From: Coniferiporia sulphurascens
Lineage: Eukaryota > Basidiomycota > Agaricomycetes > Hymenochaetales > Hymenochaetaceae
Length of the DNA: 64,000 bases
Assembly: GCA_002794785.1 (NCBI GenBank)
Contig: NBBA01000023.1
Span: 124,001-188,000 of the forward strand
Reading direction: 5' to 3'
The position numbers and the translations under genes are program-made. A model generated the notes under the pieces. The model had not been told where the DNA came from and did not search any database. It was given only the letters and a program-made list of their open reading frames with translations. Of this stretch, positions 43,339 through 54,752 are shown one piece after another. How positions within the stretch are numbered: the first letter of the stretch is position 1; each line of letters opens with the position of its first letter.

Positions 43339-45551
43339 ATTTAAAATTTTTTTTAATTTTAATTCTTCCTGCAGTATTACATAATTACAAGCTGCCCCCC
43401 CGGAGGGGGGGCCCTAACTACGTAACAACAGAGGCGCCCGTCATTGCGCATCACACAAAACTGGGCGGGGGCTCTGCTCCTCAAGGGGAGCCGAAGTGTG
43501 AAGAGCCCCTATTTAGTAAAAAGGAACACAAGAGGGAGGGGTACATATCGCCACAAACAAACTGAGCAGGTGAGGTCAGGTTAAAGTAAGAAGCTTAGAA
43601 ATGGAAAGGGAGGGCAAGAGCGCTGGCCAGGACGTATCACAAGGAATTCGAAGGACGGGTGCTAATCTGAAGGGAAGGGGGGGAGTGTACCTGATAGCTC
43701 CAAAAGGGCTAGGTCCGAGTCCTGGGTTCGAGGTCCAAGCATACAATGCATGTATTCCCTTAGGAGGTCCAAGTCCATATCCTCATTGGTTGGGTGGCTG
43801 TCTATGTCCATCATGGCGAAAGACAGCCGGATGGCGCCTGCGGCATGGTCAGAAAGGCGGTTAAGGTGCCCTGTCAGCTTTAGCCAGCGGTGCAAAACCG
43901 GGAGGCAGTTTTTGTCAGCCCATTCTGAGTGGTGGACTGGGAGAGGGTCCCGAGGAGGCCACACACGTCGTATCCATGAGTGGAAGGTACTGCAGCCGCC
44001 AAGGATGTGGGTGGTCGACTGTGCAGGCCATGGGGGGTGGTTGTGCCACCTGCAGTGCGAGATCAGGCCGTGCCTGTGCCGGTAGGCTGAGTCAAAGCTC
44101 AGCCAGTAGCCCCCATAGGGACCAGCATGGCAGAGGACCTGCGCGACTGCGGATAGCTCATTGCATGGGTGGTCGACTGAGTGCATAAGCAGCTTTCGAG
44201 GTTGGCGTGAGGGGAGGCCGTGAACTGCCAAGTATTTGTCGGCAGTTGAGGCGAGGGGGTGGGCTAGCAAGAGGGTCCACTGTTCCATGAGGGTGCAGAC
44301 AGTGACCTCTTTTAGTGCAGAGGTGGATGGTTTGAGGTCAGATGGGGGGAGCTCTGTTGCCAGCTTCACTTCCATGTCAGCCCATTCATTACCGGGGATA
44401 TCTGAGTGGCCGGGACACCATACAAAGTGAACAGTGAGCTGGGGGTATGAGTCCAGCAGAGTCTCCACACCTGCTTTCCAGATGTGAAGAAGGTGGGCGC
44501 TGGGGGTGGCAGCCCAAGTGTGGAAAAGGTGGAGGGCAGTCAGTGAATCAGACAGAAAGAAGATGTCTGATGCGATGCGCAGTTGCACCAGGAGGCGGCA
44601 TGCTACCCAGCCCGGGGCTGTGGCAAGGGAGAATTCCTCGGCATCCATGGCTGTGGCACATGTGGGGGACTCTAGTCAGCAGGACCGGAGTCGGGTGTGG
44701 CCGAGCATGGCACAGATGGCCAAACCCGACTTATTGTCAATACAGGAGCCATTGGTGAATACCTGGATGTGGGGGGTGAGGCCCAGTTGGCATGCGGCAT
44801 TTACGAATGATTTTTGTGTGTCAGCACTAACCAGGGTGACTGGGGTGGTGAAATGGACACGGCCCTTAGTGAAGGCCAGAGGATCCGTCCATGGGGGATG
44901 CGTGTATGCAGGGACCTGTTGGACCCAAGGGGCTCAGACCTGCAGAGAAAGGGAGAAAGGTCTATTAGCTATGTTTTTAAATAATTTCCGGCCTATAGAG
45001 TGGGGGGTGTGCCACAGGCGCAGGGAATGGGTAGTTTTTATATACTCAAAATAGAAAGAGAGGGGGAATGGAGCAAAGAAAATTAGTGGAGTGGGGGGAG
45101 GCGCCTTTAAAGACACCTAGGATCCAGCAGCAGGCCGTGTTTTGGACAGCCTAGAGGTGGTTTACCAGGGTTTTTTGGCATCGGCCATGGTACCAGACTG
45201 GTGCCCCCCATGCCAGGATGGAGCGGACGCAGGAGGTGTAGAGGTGATGTAGGAGGAGGGCTGAGATGCCGCATTGGGTGTTGCCCAGGATGCAGAGGGC
45301 GGCTAGTGTGGACAGCCCCTTGGAGCGCATACGCTCGACATGAGGCTTGAAGGATAAACTCAGGTCCCACCAAATCCCCAACCACTGAAGTGGGATGGAG
45401 GGGCGGATCAGAGTGTTGGGGTCAACCTGTACCCTGGCGGTGTCCCAGCCGTCATAGCCGGTGTGTCGCTGGGGGGGGTGGAAGTGGAGACACTCCGTCT
45501 TGGCGGCTTTGATGTTGAGACTGATGGTGCTGAAGAGGGTGTCGAGTGGCC
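43339..45551 (-). mobile_element. LINE G (subfamily B) in H
   Basis: 2213-bp insertion with the 9-bp TSD GGTATGAGC (43330-43338 and 45552-45560). A T-rich end, hairpin, 3' UTR, complete RNase H and the RT C-terminus up to the LDTLF block are present. The 5' end is truncated in the RT. Confidence 0.88.
43662..45551 (-). pseudogene. RT C-terminus and RNase H (G)
   Basis: The RT part (45551 to about 44940) shows LQWLGIWWDLSLSFKPHVERMRS and SVCGALSL-like remnants with frame changes. RNase H: TNGSCIDNKSG (the Asp of TDGS is changed to Asn), TGA in TGACTAG context near 44675 at the shared stop position, then 328 open codons from 44648: the DAEEFSLAT Glu, FFLSDSLTALHLF, CPGHSDIPGNEWAD, the HCRWHNHPPWPAQST zinc motif and the C-terminus LLELSGTLPPF. 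Confidence 0.86.
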
Positions 45552-46129
45552 GGTATGAGCGTGGCAAGAACGGGTCCTTTTTGTTAGGCTTCCGGAGCAT
45601 AACTACCTTTGCTGCCCACCAGCACTTGGGGTGGTGCCCCATGTGCAGACAGTCATTGAAAAGCATTAGAATCTCATCAGGGTAGGCTTCCACCACCCAT
45701 TTCAGGGGGCAGTAGCCTATTCCTGAGAGGCCCAGTGCCGACAAATTGGAGGTGTCAGACAGTGCCCCCATAAGCTTGGTGAGGAGAATCAGTGGGGCAG
45801 CTGATTGGGAGGGTGGTGGCGGATTTTGGTCTGCTGGCTGGGGGGGGAGGCATGAAGAAAGTTTTGTGGAATAGCTCACCTTTCTCGTCATCTGACTGGG
45901 TGAAGGTGCCATCTCGCTGCTTGAGGGACGGGATAGGTGTGGGGCGGGTGCCGAGGCCACATTTGGCCCATGACCAGATGTTGGAGGTGTCCGCTTCGGC
46001 CGCTTGGTCAGCATAAAACTGCCACTTGGCCGTGTGCACTCCGCGTTTAAAGGCGCGGCGTGCTGATGCACGTTGGAGGGGGGTGGTAGCTGTCAAAATG
46101 GCTGTCAGCAAGTTTTTGCACATTGTCAT

Positions 46130-46386
46130 TCTTAAAATCTACGCACGTTGTGGTAGACGATGAGGTACAGTGGTGGTAGGCAGGCAAGGTGGGTTATCAG
46201 CATAAACCGATGTATTTCTAGGGTGAGACCAGCTCCCCTTATATACACGTTCCATGGGCTAGTACTACTATAACTATCTAGCTCCTATATCGTATGGCGT
46301 TATCGTTGCGTTATCGTTCACTTAGTAAGGTGGTTGTTCATATGACTACGTACTATATTTATATTGTTCATTATATTTATTTAATA
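46130..46386. mobile_element. Probable solo LTR, 257 bp
   Basis: Interrupts the linker of H with the 5-bp TSD GTCAT (46125-46129 and 46387-46391). The intact target would read on as the VPWWMTMCK block. Ends TCTTAAAATC...ATTTAATA look like decayed TGTTAAAAT...ATTTAACA. TTATATACACG near 46238 may be a TATA box. AT-rich, no reading frame. Confidence 0.72.
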
Positions 46387-46548
46387 GTCATCCACCATGG
46401 GACCTCCGTTTTTGATGGTTTTGAGAGGCGGGTGAATGGCTCGAGGGCCGCCACCATGGCTGTTACCACAGCATCAGCTTTGTTGTCCAGGGTGTTAGTA
46501 AATTGATGAAAATCATGATTGCTGGATCAACAGATTAGCAAGATCGAC

Positions 46549-47199
46549 ATGGCAAGACCCGTAACTTTAATCGGTACAAGGAACCTGTGCCAACGCTGTA
46601 AAGATGCAGATCAAGTAGCATGGAAAGCATTTAACATTGCATGTGCAACAGTAGGACAGAATGCAGGATATGACAACTGTCAAATTACATTCGATCATAC
46701 TACAAGGGAACAACAAGTGGCGGAAAGGCTAGAAGTAATAATCGAACATAGAGCAACTATGTTCTCATATCAATTGAATAGATATATAATCAGCGCTTAC
46801 ACAAGAACCAAGATTTATAATCAGCCACATAATGAATTATGTTATCAAAGGGCGGTTATTACATCAACCAATCATGCAGAAGTGGCACACCAAATAGTTC
46901 ATACTATCAATAAACAATTACGAGAACAACTATTCGCATACAAGGCCAACTTCATAGCCAAAGGACACACAACAGTAGATCGAAAGGAACCAAATCTAAG
47001 ACAGGAGTTAGTACCAATAGATAAGGAGATTATAATACAGTGGTTCAATGATGAACAGTCATATAGAGTTACACCAGGGTATAGCAGGATAACAAATATA
47101 AACTCTATAGGACCTGAAGAGCTCTTTATGCCAATAGACGATAGGACACCAGAACGAACACCCTTCAGCGATATTATGGAAGGAATGACTCAATCTTAG
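46549..47199 (+). CDS. Unknown protein encoded inside an LTR
   Basis: 216 codons from ATG at 46549 (MARPVTLIGTRNLC) to TAG at 47197-47199, with no internal stop. A CX2C pair (LCQRCKD) lies near residue 15, then ACATVGQNAGYDNCQI, HTTREQQVAERLEV, IEHRATMFSYQLNRYIIS, TKIYNQPHNELCYQ, a Lys/Arg/Gln-rich part (NKQLREQLFAYKANF) and a C-terminus with GPEELFMPIDDRTPERTP. No signal peptide or membrane segment. It is soluble-looking and mixed charged. Copy 1 (30198) keeps about 70% of residues although the two LTRs differ widely, which hints at selection in the past. I do not recognise the family; an accessory or regulatory protein of the parent retrotransposon is one possibility. Confidence 0.7.
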   Translation: MARPVTLIGTRNLCQRCKDADQVAWKAFNIACATVGQNAGYDNCQITFDHTTREQQVAERLEVIIEHRATMFSYQLNRYIISAYTRTKIYNQPHNELCYQRAVITSTNHAEVAHQIVHTINKQLREQLFAYKANFIAKGHTTVDRKEPNLRQELVPIDKEIIIQWFNDEQSYRVTPGYSRITNINSIGPEELFMPIDDRTPERTPFSDIMEGMTQS

Positions 47200-47658
47200 T
47201 CTACAGTAATAAGTAACAAGCCACAACAAGATAAGATTAGGAAGGCCAGCGTAATCGCTGAGCCACACAAGTATATCTAAGTGTTCGGTTAAGAATAACC
47301 AATGGAAGCATGGTGCTCAATTAGAAGACGCAATTGATGGGAGCCAAGTATAACGCATCGCACAGCAGAACCAATTAGGAAATAAGGAGAAGCATCATAG
47401 GTATAGTAGTATCTGGGAATGGTTACCTTAGGTATTGTACTATATGACTCGATGGAAACTCAGGGAAGGTTCTGGCATAAGATAAAGATAGCACGGTAGG
47501 CTGTAGAACATACCAGAATATATGACTGACTCATAGGAAGCTAAGAATAGTAAATAGCATGTACAGGACTGTACCAGAATATTCCTATGACTTATAAAGC
47601 AAGAGTAGTATGTTGTAGTATCTACCAGAACATAGTAAATAGTCTACAACATGTAGGG

Positions 47659-47665
47659 TATAAAA
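47659..47665 (+). promoter_or_regulatory. TATA box of ORF-bearing LTR
   Basis: TATAAAA in GGGTATAAAAGCCC, 180 bp before the LTR end. It would start retrotransposon transcription toward the right end. Copy 1 has TATAGAA at the same place. Confidence 0.6.
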
Positions 47666-47839
47666 GCCCAACATAAAATTGTGGTAAAAAGCAGTTTAAT
47701 TCATCTCTTGTCTCTTACCATCATCAGCTCTAGCACTCTAGCGAGTGAAGGGTAACAAGCCTACCCTAAACTAACTAGTATTTCTGTGTGAATCTGTTAT
47801 CACTTGTTTCAATCCCTTAATCAGGGAGCGAATCTAACA

Positions 47840-48282
47840 CAGGGTGAGGGTGTCACCGACTGGGATGTCAAAGGCTAGGTCCAGTAAGGGGAAAGCAATG
47901 TCGGTCCACTCCTCCTTGTCGGCTGGTAGAAGCTGGCGGGTCTTGAGGACTGGAGGTGGGGGCCGAAAAGGAATGGACCAGCACAGGATTGTGTGATCTG
48001 ACAGTGGGGAAAGGTCAGAGGTGGCCGAGTCCAGGATGGCATCTGGGTTAATGGAGGGGGGGGGCCCAGATCATGTCTATGGGGCACCTCAGGTGGTTGC
48101 CATTGGGCCTCGAGTCAGAGTCAGGTAGATGGGCAGGCACTAGGCCATGCCCACGGAAGAAGTCGTCAAAGGGTTGTGCCCTCAATTCCTCTGGCCGTGA
48201 GGCAGAGAGCTTGGACCATGTGGGGTGGTGACGGTTAAAGTCACCTGCCACAAGGAGGGTGGTGGCTAGTGCCGAGGGGAGC
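47840..48282 (-). pseudogene. Endonuclease C-terminus and linker (H)
   Basis: Reading leftward: LATTLLVAGDFNRHHPTWS, HGLVPAHLPDSDSRP, IDMIW and the start of the linker. The same run of nine C after IDMIW as in X shifts the frame into APPLH and a stop. Cut at 48282 by M; the N-terminal half of the endonuclease is at 63448-63896. Confidence 0.85.
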
Positions 48283-48333
<51 letters not shown>

Positions 48334-49570
48334 CTGCAGTATTACATAATTACAAGCTGCCCCCCCAAAGGGGGGGCCCTAACTACATAACAACAGAGGC
48401 GCCTGTCATTGCACCATGCACGAAACTGGGCGGGGGCCCTGCTCCCTGAAGGGTGCCAAGGTGGGAAGGGCCCCTATTAGTAAGTACGAGAAAGAGGGAG
48501 GAATATGTATCACTACGGCCACGCCAAACAGACAACATCAGGCAAAAGGGGGTAGCTTAGAATTGGAAAGGGAGGGCAAGAGTGCCGGCCGGGACATATG
48601 GGGGAGAGTCCGAAAGGCAGTCATAGATCAGAGGAAAAGGGGAGGAAGTGCACCTGAAAGCTCCAAGAGAGCCGGGTCTGGGTCCTGGGTATGGGGTCCA
48701 AGCATACGACTCATGTAGTCCTGGAGGAGGTCCAAGTCCATATCTTCGTCGGTCGGGTGTCCCTCAAGCTCCATCATGGCGAAGGCCAGGCGGATGGCGG
48801 CAGAGGTACGGTCGGACAAGTGGTTAAGGTGCCCCGTCAGCTTCAGCCAACGGCACAAAACCTAGAGACGGTTTTCGTCCACCCACTCGGTATGGTGGGT
48901 GGGAAGTGGTTCGCAGGGAGGCCAGACCCTACGGATCCATGGTCAGAAAGTCCTGCAGCCACCTAGTACATGGGCGGTCGACTGGGCCGGCCAGGGTGGG
49001 TGGTTGTGCCATCTGCATTGTGAGATCAGGCCATGCCTGTGCCAGTAGGCTGAGTCAAAGCTCAGCCAGTAGCCCCCATAGGGACCAGTGCGGCAGAGGA
49101 CCTGAGCGACAGCGGAGAGTTCACAGCAAGGGTGGTCCACTGACTGCGTGATAAGCTTTCAGGGATGGCGGGAGGGGGCCCCGTTGACGGCTAGGTATTT
49201 GTCGGCTGTCGAGGCGAGAGGGCGGGACAGTGAGAGGGACCAACGTTCCATGAGTGTGTTGACGGCGGCCTCTTTCAGTGCGGAGGTGGAGGGTGCAAGG
49301 GAAGATGGGGGTAGGTTCATTGCGAACTTCGCCTTGTGGTCCACCCATTCATTCCCAGGGATGTCGGAGTGGCCTGGGCACCATACGAAATGAACGGAGA
49401 GGTCCGGGTATGAGTCCAATAGAGTCTGGACCCCTGCCTTCCATTGGTGGAGGAGATGCGTGCCTGGGACTGGCGCCCATGTGTGGATCAGGTGGAGTGC
49501 CATCAGCGAATCCGACAAGAAGAAGATATCAGATGCGACAGGCAGAAGCTCCCGTAGGTGGTGTGCGGCC

Positions 49571-50828
49571 ATCCCTTCTTGTCCTCTTACCACCACCATC
49601 TCTGGTTTTCACTGGGGGTCATCCAGGGGTTCGTCGCAGCAACCCATACTCTGGTCTGGTATACTACTGGGTCGATACAAGAGAAGGCTACCGACTGCAC
49701 ACCAGTCCTCTGGAGTGCACGCTCACTGGTTGTCCAGTCGCTGTAACGGTGGTTTTGAAGACGTGAGAGGGGCTCTAGGGCTCGCCAGAGGGCAGGCAAC
49801 CTGTCATTAACATTGCATTGGGGGGATAACTCAGTGAGGATGATTCCTCTTCATGTCTGCCATGCCCTCTCGGGGTGTGGTGCCTCGACTGGTCTGCCGG
49901 TCGTGCCCTCAGACCCGGTCAGCAGGGCAAGGCGCAAAGTGCGCCAGTTGGGGGGGAACACAATGATAACATTTCCATGGGAGTCGGGAAACCCTCTGCC
50001 CACTAGTGGTCGGTGAAAACCGGGAAACCTCGGGCTTGGCAAAAGTCGGGTCTAATCCTCCGGGATTGATGCACTTGCATTGAGGCCGTGATGACCGGCA
50101 TGTCATATCAAAAACTGCTCCCCAAATTCCCGAAAGGGTCTCTGATGACGGCACTAGTTGCTAAAAGGAGATAGGGGTCTCATAACACATGGCATAGTGG
50201 TAATAACCATCCAATGCAGAAATGCGACAGGACACCATGGGCCTCTTGAGTGGGACAGGCCCCCTTGAGGTGGTTAGTAAGAGGCACTCCCTGGCGGCTG
50301 TAAAAAGCGTCGGGGTCCACCCCTCTGCGACACAGAGATTCTGGTACGCAGCGGATCCAGAAGCGGGAAAACCCTTAAATGCGGGCCCGAGTATTCCCCA
50401 TGGAGCGTGTTGGGGTAACACCTAATGCTGATGTGAGTTCTGAAGCATGTGCCAGGGCATGGGAAACTCAGTGTGCTGAGCGGGCCATAGTGGCAGGGGG
50501 TAGTTCCCTCTGTTGGCTTGAGAGGACTAAATCCTCCGTGGGTTCTAATGGGGGTAATTCCCATTTGGGCTTAAGTTGATTCCTTGACATGCAGTGGTGC
50601 TTCACATCACCAATCAGGTACGGGGGAGCGTGAGTCCAGGTGGCTGGGGGTGGTGGGGTAGTGCCTATGGCGCTGCGACCCTCACACTACACCTTTGGTG
50701 CATTGGGTAGCTCTAACCTCACCTTTAGGCCTGTGCGGCGTGAAGGACAGTGGGAGGGGTTTGTTGGGCCCCATATCCCGAGGAAGGTGCATGCATATGT
50801 TGGGCCCCGCAAGGGCGTCCTTTAGTCA
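49571..50828 (+). other. Noncoding 5' module (copy in Z)
   Basis: Starts ATCCCTTCTTGTCC then CTTACCACCACCATC, and ends near CCGCAAGGGCGTCCTTTAGTC. It is the best delimited copy, with the start fixed by a TSD and the end by the LINE joint. No frame is shared with the other two copies, so it is probably a noncoding RNA or untranslated leader. Confidence 0.7.
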
Positions 50829-52000
50829 GGGTTAGCTCTGATACACGCAAACAATTCGTCAGCACAGCAAGAGCCCTCGCCCCCACAACACACATTCAGA
50901 TATTCACGGATGGCTCCTGCATAGACAATAAGTCGGGCTCAGCCATCTGTGCCATGCTGGGCACCACCCACCTCCGGTCATGGTGACTGGAGTCCCCCAC
51001 CTGCGCCACAGCCACAGACGCCGAGGAATTCTCCCTCACAATGGCCCCAGGCTGGGCAGTGCGCCACCTCCCGGCACAACTGTGTGTCGCATCAGATATC
51101 TTCTTCCTATCTGATTCGCTGACTGCACTCCACCTTTTCTGCACATGGGCTGCTGCCCCAGGTGCCCATCTCCTCCACATCTGGAAAGCGGGTGTGGAGA
51201 CTCTGCTGGACTCATACCCACAGATCACCATTCACTTTGTATGGTGCCCCAGACACTCGGACATCCCTGGAAATGAATGGGCTGACGTGGAAGCAAAGCT
51301 AGCTATGGAGCTCCCCCCATCCGATCTTAAACCCTCCACCTCTGCACTCAAAGAGGTAGCCATCCACACTCTCATGGACAGATGGACCCTTGCACTAGCC
51401 TGCCCCCTCACCTCCACCACCGACAAATACTTGGCAGTACAGGGCCCCCCCACACGCTGCCCAAGAAAGCTACTCATGCACTCGGCAGACCACCCCCAGA
51501 GTGAGCTATCAGCAGTCGCTCAAATCCTCTGTTGCGCTGGTCCCTACGGGGGATACTGGCTGAGCTTTGACTCAACCTACTGACACAGACATGGTCTGAT
51601 CTCACACTGCAGGTGGCACAACCATCCCCCATGGCCTGCACAGTCGACCGCCCACGTTCTAGGTGGCTGTAGCACTTTCCAACCCTGGATACGACATGTA
51701 TGGCCTCCTAGGGACCCCCTTCCAGCCCACCACTCAGAGTGGGCTGACAAAAACCGCCTCCCAGTTCTGTGTCATTGGCTATGGCTGACAGGGCACCTAA
51801 ACTGCCTTTCCAACCAGACTTCCAGAGCCATCTGACTAGCTTTTGCAGTGATGGACCTTGATGGCCACCCAACTGATGAGGATATGGACTTGGACCTCCT
51901 ACAGGACTACATGCATTGTATGCTCGGACCCCGAACCCAGGACTCGGACCCAGCCCTTTTGGAGCTCTCAGGTATGCTTCCTCCCTTTCCTCTTGACTAG
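50829..52000 (+). pseudogene. RNase H domain of ORF2 (Z)
   Basis: TDGSCIDNKSG, TGA near 50983 at the shared stop position (TGACTGG), the DAEEFSLTM Glu, FFLSDSLTALHLF, CPRHSDIPGNEWAD and KYLAVQGPPT. TGA at 51581-51583 (TACTGACAC) replaces an Arg codon before the zinc motif, and more stops follow near 51836. It ends with TAG at 51998-52000. From 51041 to 51583 the protein is identical to that at 58353-57811 in N. Confidence 0.88.
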
Positions 52001-52640
52001 CGACTGCCTTTCGAATTCCCTTGAATATGTCCTGGCTGGTGCTCTCACCCTCCCTTTCCAATTCTAAGCTTCTTACCTTAACCTGCCCTTATCCGCCTGG
52101 TTTGTTTGTAGCAATATGTATTCCTCCATCTACCTCTTTCATACTAAATAGGGACTCTCCACACATCGGCACCCTGCTAGGGAGCAGAGCCCCTGCCCAG
52201 TTTCATGTGATGTGTGATGACGGGTGCCTCCGTTGTTATGTAGTTAGGGCCCCCCCTTCGGGGGGGCAGCTTGTAATTATGTAATACTGCAGAAATAATA
52301 AATAAATAAATAAATAAAAAAAGGTGGTGTGTGGCCCAGCTTGGTGCGGAGGTGAGGGAGAAAATTTCCGCATCTGTTGCTGTTGTGCAGCTGGGGGAGG
52401 CCAGTTGGCAAAACTTAAGGTGTGTAAGGCCCTTCATGGTGCAGACAGCTGAACCAGACTTAGAGCTGATGTGTGAGCCATCGGTGAAAACCTGGAGGTG
52501 GGGGAGGGTGCTCAGGGAGAGTGTGGCGCCCACAAATTCCTTGTGGGTGTCCTTGCTGACTGGAGTGATAGGGGTGGCAAACGAGACTCTTCCATTCATA
52601 AATGCCAGAGGATCCGTCCATGGGGGATGAGTGTATGCAG

Positions 52641-54752
52641 GAACTGGCTGAACCTGGGGGACCCGGACCTGCAGAGAAGTGGAAAAGGGGCAGTTAGTTA
52701 CTGTTTTATAATAGCATTTTCTACCGATGGAGTGCGGGGTGTGCCAAAGGCACAGAGAATGGAGGGTCTTAGCATATTCAAAATAATAAGAAAGGGGGGG
52801 GAGGGAACAAAGGAAATTTGTAGAGAAAGGGGAGGCGCCTTTGTAGACGCCCAGAATCCATCTGCATGCCGTGTTTTGCACAGCCTGCAGGCAGCTTACT
52901 AGTGTTTTTTGGTGTCGGCCATGGTACCATACCGGGGCGCCCCATGTTAGGACGGAGCAGACGCAGGCGGTGTATAGTCGATGGAGGAGGAGGGCCGAGA
53001 TTCTGCGTTCGGTGTTGCCTAGGATGCGGAGGGTGGCGAGTGTGGAGAGGCCCTTGGAGCGCATGCGTTCTACGTGGGCCTTGAAGGTGAGGGCAGGGTC
53101 CCACCATATTCCCAGCCAGTGGAGTGGGATAGAGGGTCGGATGAGCATGGTGGGGGTGACCCAAACTCCGGTGGTGTCCCAGTCGGTGTAGGCGGCTGAT
53201 CGTCATTGGGGTGGGTGGAAGTGAAGGCACTCCGTTTTGGTGGCTTTGATGTTGAGACCGATGGCGCCAAAGTGGGCATTGAGTTGGTGGTAGGTGTTAG
53301 ACAGTTGCTGGCAGTTGGATGCCATGCTGGGTCCGACGCACACTAGGAGGTGGTTGTTGACATATGCGAGGGCAGTGGTGCCAGTTTGGTGAAATTTCCA
53401 GAGGACCATGCCTGTGAATATGGTTGAGAGGATCAGGGATACTGGCGACCCTTGTGGGGTGCCGAGGTCTGGTTTCTGGGCTGTTGGAAGGGTGGTGCCA
53501 TCAAAGGCGATAGCCACCTGTCGATCCATCATGAAGGACAAGCACCAGTCTGCCATGTCTGGCAGGCACTGGAGGTCCAGCAGTTGCCAGTGGAGGAGTT
53601 GTGGGTGTACTGAGTCAAAGAACCCCTGTATGTCGACTGTGAGGACCGAGCATATGCAGCCCTCGGCATGGGCTCGCTCCGCTATCTGTAGAAGGTGCTG
53701 GGTGGTGTCGTAGACTGAATGTCCTTGACGCCCCCCATATTGGTTAGGTGGCAGCCAATCTCTCATGTTAGCAAGGAACTGGAGCTGGTTAGCTATAATT
53801 TTTTCCAGGAGTTTTCCTAAGGTCTCCTCGAGGGTAATGGGACAGTATGAGCGTGGCAAGAAGGGGTCCTTCTTGTTTGGCTTCCGGAGCATTACCACTT
53901 TTGCTGCCTGCCAGCACTTAGGGTGGTGCCCCATGCACAGGCAGTCGTTGAAAAGGGCAAGTATCTCCTTGGGGTAAGCGTCTACTACCCATTTGAAAGG
54001 GCAGTATCCAATCCCCAAGAGGCCCGGAGCTGACAAGTTGGAGGTGTCGGACAGTGCCCCCATAAGCTCCGTGAGGAGAATGGGTGGGGCAGCTGTTTGG
54101 GGGGGAGGTGGCAGAGTGTCAGCCACTTGTTGGGGTGGCGGGGGCGTGAAGAAGGTAGTGCAGAAGAGCTCACCTTTCTCATCATCCGATTGGGTGAAGG
54201 AGCCGTCACTCTTTTTGAGTGAAGGGATTGGTGTAGGTCGGTTGCTGAGGCCTCGTTTGGCCCAGCCCCAGATGTTGGAGGTGTCTGCTTGGTCCGCCTG
54301 CTTGGCGTAGAAATGCCGCTTTGCTGCCCAAATGCCCTGCTTAAATGCGCGGCGGGCTGCTGACCACTGAAGGGGGGTGGGGGCTGCTGAGATCGCTTGG
54401 AGGAGCAATTTACAGGTCAGGGTCCACCAGGGGACCTCAGTTTTGGATGGCTTGCTGATTCTGGTGAAAGGGGCAAGGGCAGCAATCATGGAGTCAACTA
54501 CTGCCTGTGCTTTGATGTCCAGGGTGGGGGTGTTGTCTGCTTGTTGCAGGAAGGTGGCTTCGAGTAGTGGGAAGGCAATATTGGTCCACTCCTCCTTGTC
54601 AGCCGGTGTTAGCCAGCGGGTTTTGACGGTAGGAGATGGGGGCTGGGACGGCAGGGACCAACGTAGCATGGTGTAGTCGGACAGCGTGGAGGTGGATGAG
54701 GTGCCCGAGTCTAGGATTGCGTCGGGGTTGATCATGGGGGGGGACCAGATCA
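52641..54752 (-). pseudogene. RT and linker of ORF2 (M)
   Basis: 516 codons are open on the minus strand from 54753 to 53203: linker with VPWWTLTCKLLLQA, RPTPIPSLKKSDG, NKKDPFLPRSY, WLPPNQYGGRQGHSVYDT, TVDIQGFFDSVHP, LGTPQGSPVSLILS. The catalytic box reads YVNNH, so both aspartates are lost. A shift near 53200 moves the thumb (LHWLGIWWDPALTFKAH) and RNase H linker into a second frame open to 52323. Confidence 0.87.

Larger units (their letters stand above)
42575..46129 (-). pseudogene. RT and linker of ORF2 (H), split by G
   Basis: Two pieces of H, 42575-43338 and 45552-46129, with G between them (TSD GGTATGAGC). Reading leftward: the linker block before SSARRAFKRGV, LSALGLSGIGYCPLKW, NKKDPFLPRSY; then after G WLPPNQYGGRQGHSVYDA, AVDIQGFFDSVHP, FGTPQGSPVSPILS. 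The RT box reads YIDNH instead of YIDDH, so the polymerase site is lost. Cut at 46129 by a 257-bp LTR. Confidence 0.86.
46493..47839 (+). mobile_element. ORF-bearing solo LTR, copy 2
   Basis: 1347-bp element with ends TGTTAGTAAATTG...GAATCTAACA and the perfect 5-bp TSD CAGGG (46488-46492 and 47840-47844) in the linker of H. TG...CA ends, a 5-bp TSD and a TATA box (47659-47665) about 180 bp before the right end are all LTR features. The ORF lies upstream of that TATA box, in the position of U3. There is no second LTR or internal region, so it is a solo LTR or a miniature element. Confidence 0.85.
49571..52322 (+). mobile_element. Chimeric element Z: noncoding module fused to LINE-B 3' end
   Basis: 2752-bp insertion in M with the TSD GGTGGTGTG(C/T)GGCC (49557-49570 and 52323-52336). 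The module (49571-50828) is followed by subfamily B LINE from the start of RNase H to the tail (52306-52322). The LINE part is nearly identical, in inverted orientation, to the 3' end of N (57066-58560). A2 has the same module ends but a different LINE joint and subfamily. Confidence 0.9.
48610..52640 (-). pseudogene. RNase H domain of ORF2 (M), split by Z
   Basis: N-terminal part 52640-52323: TDGSHISSKSG, the AEIFSLTS Glu and the start of the next helix. C-terminal part 49570-48610: FFLSDSLMALHLI, CPGHSDIPGNEWVD (Ala to Val before the last Asp), KYLAVNGAPS, a TGA near 49160 at an Arg codon, the QCRWHNHPPWPAQST zinc motif, further stops near 48940 and 48860, and the C-terminus LLELSGALPP. Confidence 0.84.

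Noticed and set aside
42617..45054. Many plus-strand frames opposite minus-strand LINEs (and the mirror cases)
   Set aside because: They are antisense shadows of RT and RNase H with low-complexity, Gly/Arg-rich translations and no conserved motif.
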